Shown one piece after another: positions 61,770 through 64,000 of a stretch of 64,000 nucleotides of DNA. Source of the stretch: Clostridium hydrogenum (lineage in GTDB: Bacteria; Bacillota; Clostridia; Clostridiales; Clostridiaceae); contig NZ_JAEACT010000002.1 in the NCBI RefSeq assembly GCF_021432385.1, positions 2,003,501 through 2,067,500 of the forward strand. The letters run 5' to 3'. Positions within the stretch are counted from its first letter, which is position 1. Every line of letters starts with the position of its first letter. Below the pieces are notes generated by a model that was given only the letters and a program-made list of their open reading frames with translations, did not search any database and was not told the origin of the DNA. The position numbers were made by a program, and so were the translations under genes.

Positions 61770-63662
61770 ATGAAAATTACAGAACTTTTAAGTAAAGACA
61801 CTATTATTTTAAATTTAAAATCAACAACAAAACCAGCTGTAATCGATGAATTAGTTGATAAGCTTTACAGCGCTGGAAAGTTAAATGACAAAGACGAGTA
61901 CAAAAAAGCCATATTAAAAAGAGAATCAGAATTCTCTACAGGAATTGGTGATGGAATTGCAATCCCCCATGCAAAAACTGCTGCCGTAAAAACACCTGCT
62001 TTAGCTTTTGGACTTTCAAAAGATGGAGTAGATTATGATTCACTTGATGGACAACCTGCTAATATATTTTTTATGATAGCAGCAAGCGAAGGTGCTAACA
62101 ATGAACATTTAGAAACTTTATCTAGATTATCTACTATGCTAATGAATCCAGACTTTAAAAATGGTCTTCTTGAAGCAAAAAGTGAAGATGAAGTTCTAAA
62201 TCTTATTAATAGTCAAGAAGAAGAAAAATTAGAAGAAGAAGTTTCAGAAGAAATACAAACAGAAAATGAAAATTCAAAAGGTCTTGTATTAGCTGTTACT
62301 GCATGCCCAACTGGAATTGCACATACATATATGTCCGCAGATGCTTTAAAAAATAAGGCTAAAGAAATGGGTGTAGACATAAAAGTTGAAACTAACGGAT
62401 CAACTGGTGTAAAAAACAGATTAACTGCTGAAGAAATAGAAAAAGCAGCTGGAATTATTGTTGCTGCTGATAAGCAAGTTGAAATGGCAAGATTTGATGG
62501 TAAAAAGGTTCTTCAAGTACCAGTAGTTGACGGTATCAAAAGACCAGAAGAGCTTATAACTAAGGCATTAAATGGAGATGCTCCTGTGTACAAGCATGAA
62601 GGTGGAAGTGCTAGTGCTTCTACTAAATCGTCTGGACAAAGAGTAGGTTTCTATAAACACCTTATGAATGGTATTTCAAACATGCTTCCTTTTGTCGTTG
62701 GTGGCGGTATATTAATTGCTGTATCTTTTATGTTTGGAATTAAAGCTTATGATCCTAAAGATCCTACTTATAATTATTTTGCAAAATTATTGAACGATAT
62801 AGGCGGCGGAAATGCATTTGCCTTAATGATTCCTGTACTTGCCGGCTTTATTGGTATGAGTATTGCTGATAGACCTGGTTTTGCGCCAGCTATGGTTGGT
62901 GGATTCATTGCAGCAAATAATGGTGCAGGCTTTATAGGTGGCTTAATTGCTGGTTTCCTTGGTGGTTATGTAGTTGTTCTTTTAAAGAAAATATTTGCAA
63001 AACTCCCTGAAACCCTTGATGGTTTAAAACCTGTACTTATATATCCACTGTTTGGTATATTTATTACTGGTGCAATAATGTTTATTGTAATAGTAGGACC
63101 TGCAAAAGCAATAAATTTAGGTCTTCAACATTGGTTAACTGGAATGGGTACAACAAATAAACTTATTCTAGGTTTAGTATTGGGCGGAATGATGGCTATC
63201 GACATGGGTGGTCCAATAAACAAAGCTGCTTTTGCTTTTGGTATTGCAATGATAAGTTCTGGAAACTATTATCCACATGCTGCTGTTATGGCTGGCGGTA
63301 TGGTTCCTCCTCTTGGAATTGCCCTTGCAACTACTTTATTCAAAAACAAATTTACTGCTGATGAAAAAAAATCTGGTTTAACTTGCTATATAATGGGTGC
63401 TTGTTTTATAACTGAAGGTGCTATTCCTTTTGCTGCTAGTGATCCAACTAGAGTAATACCTGCATCTGTTGTAGGTTCAGCTGTAGCAGGAGCTTTAGCT
63501 ATGTTCTTTAATATAGGCCTTCCAGCCCCTCACGGCGGAATATTTGTAATAGCTATAGTTAAAGGAAACCCTTTATTATACTTATTATCAATCATAATTG
63601 GAGCAGTTATTACTGCAATACTTCTTGGTATATTAAAGAAACCAGTAAACACTGAAGCTTAA
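61770..63662 (+). CDS. fruA: PTS fructose transporter subunit IIABC
   Basis: 630 residues. EIIA at about 1-145 with phospho-His67 in GDGIAIPHAKT; an acidic linker (QEEEKLEEEVSEEIQTEN); EIIB at about 170-270 with the phospho-Cys in VTACPTGIAHTYMSADAL; and EIIC from about 290 with membrane helices and motifs GISNMLPFVVGGG and AIDMGGPINKAAFAF. It imports fructose and phosphorylates it to fructose-1-P, the FruK substrate. AGGAGGT precedes the ATG. Confidence 0.97.
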   Translation: MKITELLSKDTIILNLKSTTKPAVIDELVDKLYSAGKLNDKDEYKKAILKRESEFSTGIGDGIAIPHAKTAAVKTPALAFGLSKDGVDYDSLDGQPANIFFMIAASEGANNEHLETLSRLSTMLMNPDFKNGLLEAKSEDEVLNLINSQEEEKLEEEVSEEIQTENENSKGLVLAVTACPTGIAHTYMSADALKNKAKEMGVDIKVETNGSTGVKNRLTAEEIEKAAGIIVAADKQVEMARFDGKKVLQVPVVDGIKRPEELITKALNGDAPVYKHEGGSASASTKSSGQRVGFYKHLMNGISNMLPFVVGGGILIAVSFMFGIKAYDPKDPTYNYFAKLLNDIGGGNAFALMIPVLAGFIGMSIADRPGFAPAMVGGFIAANNGAGFIGGLIAGFLGGYVVVLLKKIFAKLPETLDGLKPVLIYPLFGIFITGAIMFIVIVGPAKAINLGLQHWLTGMGTTNKLILGLVLGGMMAIDMGGPINKAAFAFGIAMISSGNYYPHAAVMAGGMVPPLGIALATTLFKNKFTADEKKSGLTCYIMGACFITEGAIPFAASDPTRVIPASVVGSAVAGALAMFFNIGLPAPHGGIFVIAIVKGNPLLYLLSIIIGAVITAILLGILKKPVNTEA

Positions 63663-63677
63663 AATTAATACAAAGTA

Positions 63678-63900
63678 AAAAACAGAGTAGAGAGTAAAGA
63701 GTAGAGAGTAGAGTGAATGATGATTTTCTTCCGTTTCACTACGGAAAATCTTAAAACTTATTTTTGATTGCTTACGCAATCGTATCATAAATGTCGTTCA
63801 GCGAAGCTGACACCATTTAAGTTTAAGATTTACCTGACGTAAGGAAAAGTAAATCATCCTTAACTCTACTCTCTACTATCAACTCTTTACTCTGTCTTTT
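63678..63900. repeat. Family B element, copy 3, bracketed by inverted tandem arrays
   Basis: Left array of GAGTAGAGA units (63683-63714), right array with its complement (63864-63895). Between lie GATGATTTTCTTCCG, TACGGAAAATCTTAAAAC, GATTGCTTACGCAATCG, CAGCGAAGCTGA, AAGTTTAAGATTTACCTGA and AAATCATCCTT. It lies between fruA and a convergent gene. Confidence 0.75.
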
Positions 63901-63919
63901 TATTTTCTCCCACGGTCTC

Positions 63920-64000
63920 TTATTTAAGCTTATTATTAGACTTTTCCTCAATATAAATATCTAGTGCTTTGATTCCCCTTTTAGCAAGTTTTATAAACAA
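63920..64000 (-). CDS. 3' end of an unidentified gene (runs off window)
   Basis: The last 26 codons read LFIKLAKRGIKALDIYIEEK plus a polar tail and a TAA stop at 63920. The frame is open to the window edge. Too little to identify. Confidence 0.45.
   Translation of the reverse strand: MFIKLAKRGIKALDIYIEEKSNNKLK

Overview
The window is low-GC, AT-rich DNA with strong AGGAGG-type ribosome binding sites, occasional TTG/GTG starts and a gene set typical of a saccharolytic, fermentative Clostridium (sensu stricto): phosphoketolase, pyruvate formate-lyase with its activase, a fructose PTS, an Old Yellow Enzyme, and a Cache chemoreceptor. The species cannot be fixed from the sequence alone. No tRNA, rRNA or CRISPR array was seen.

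Layout. 1-9.2 kb: the start of a SNF2 helicase, then small accessory genes and debris (flavoprotein remnant, Nudix gene without its Nudix box, ParE/Phd toxin-antitoxin pair, two GNAT genes, HRDC protein, orphan type II thioesterase, methyltransferase, ABC-transporter remnant). 9.4-15.1 kb: sugar metabolism on the minus strand (xfp, a ROK repressor and a neopullulanase-type GH13 enzyme), with a XylR-like operator just downstream of the xfp promoter. 15.1-20.6 kb: Uma2 remnant, VCBS-like protein, chemoreceptor, CPBP protease. 20.6-28.3 kb: a decayed polymorphic-toxin locus. It has an intact LXG-like toxin with a small helical partner and putative immunity gene, truncated alternative toxin/immunity cassettes, an IS110 relic with two in-frame TAG codons, and an integrase split by a 364-bp palindromic element. 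29-41 kb: a defence island with a C5 methyltransferase, a Sau3AI/MutH-type endonuclease, and a translationally coupled FRG-AIPR pair whose AIPR protein ends in the same MutH-like domain as the endonuclease. IS and Rpn debris and a small XRE/membrane-protein operon follow. 41.5-64 kb: core metabolism (pflBA, OYE, rlmD, LTA-synthase-like, TauE, GH113-like, HAD, UppS-like, LacI regulator with galE, gtrA, dgt, fruK-fruA).

The other outstanding property is the density of structured intergenic repeats. I see at least four families: (A) elements with GGGGCTGTCGCAC terminal repeats built from many short hairpins; (B) hairpin modules bracketed by inverted arrays of short tandem repeats; (C) four very long imperfect palindromes with a shared loop; and (D) a 95-bp hairpin present both beside xfp and in front of pflB. 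A copy of family A demonstrably interrupts an integrase gene. Several of these sit between convergent genes, where they may double as terminators.

Most interesting: the FRG/AIPR-MutH/Sau3AI-like cluster as a possible composite restriction/abortive system, and the repeat families.
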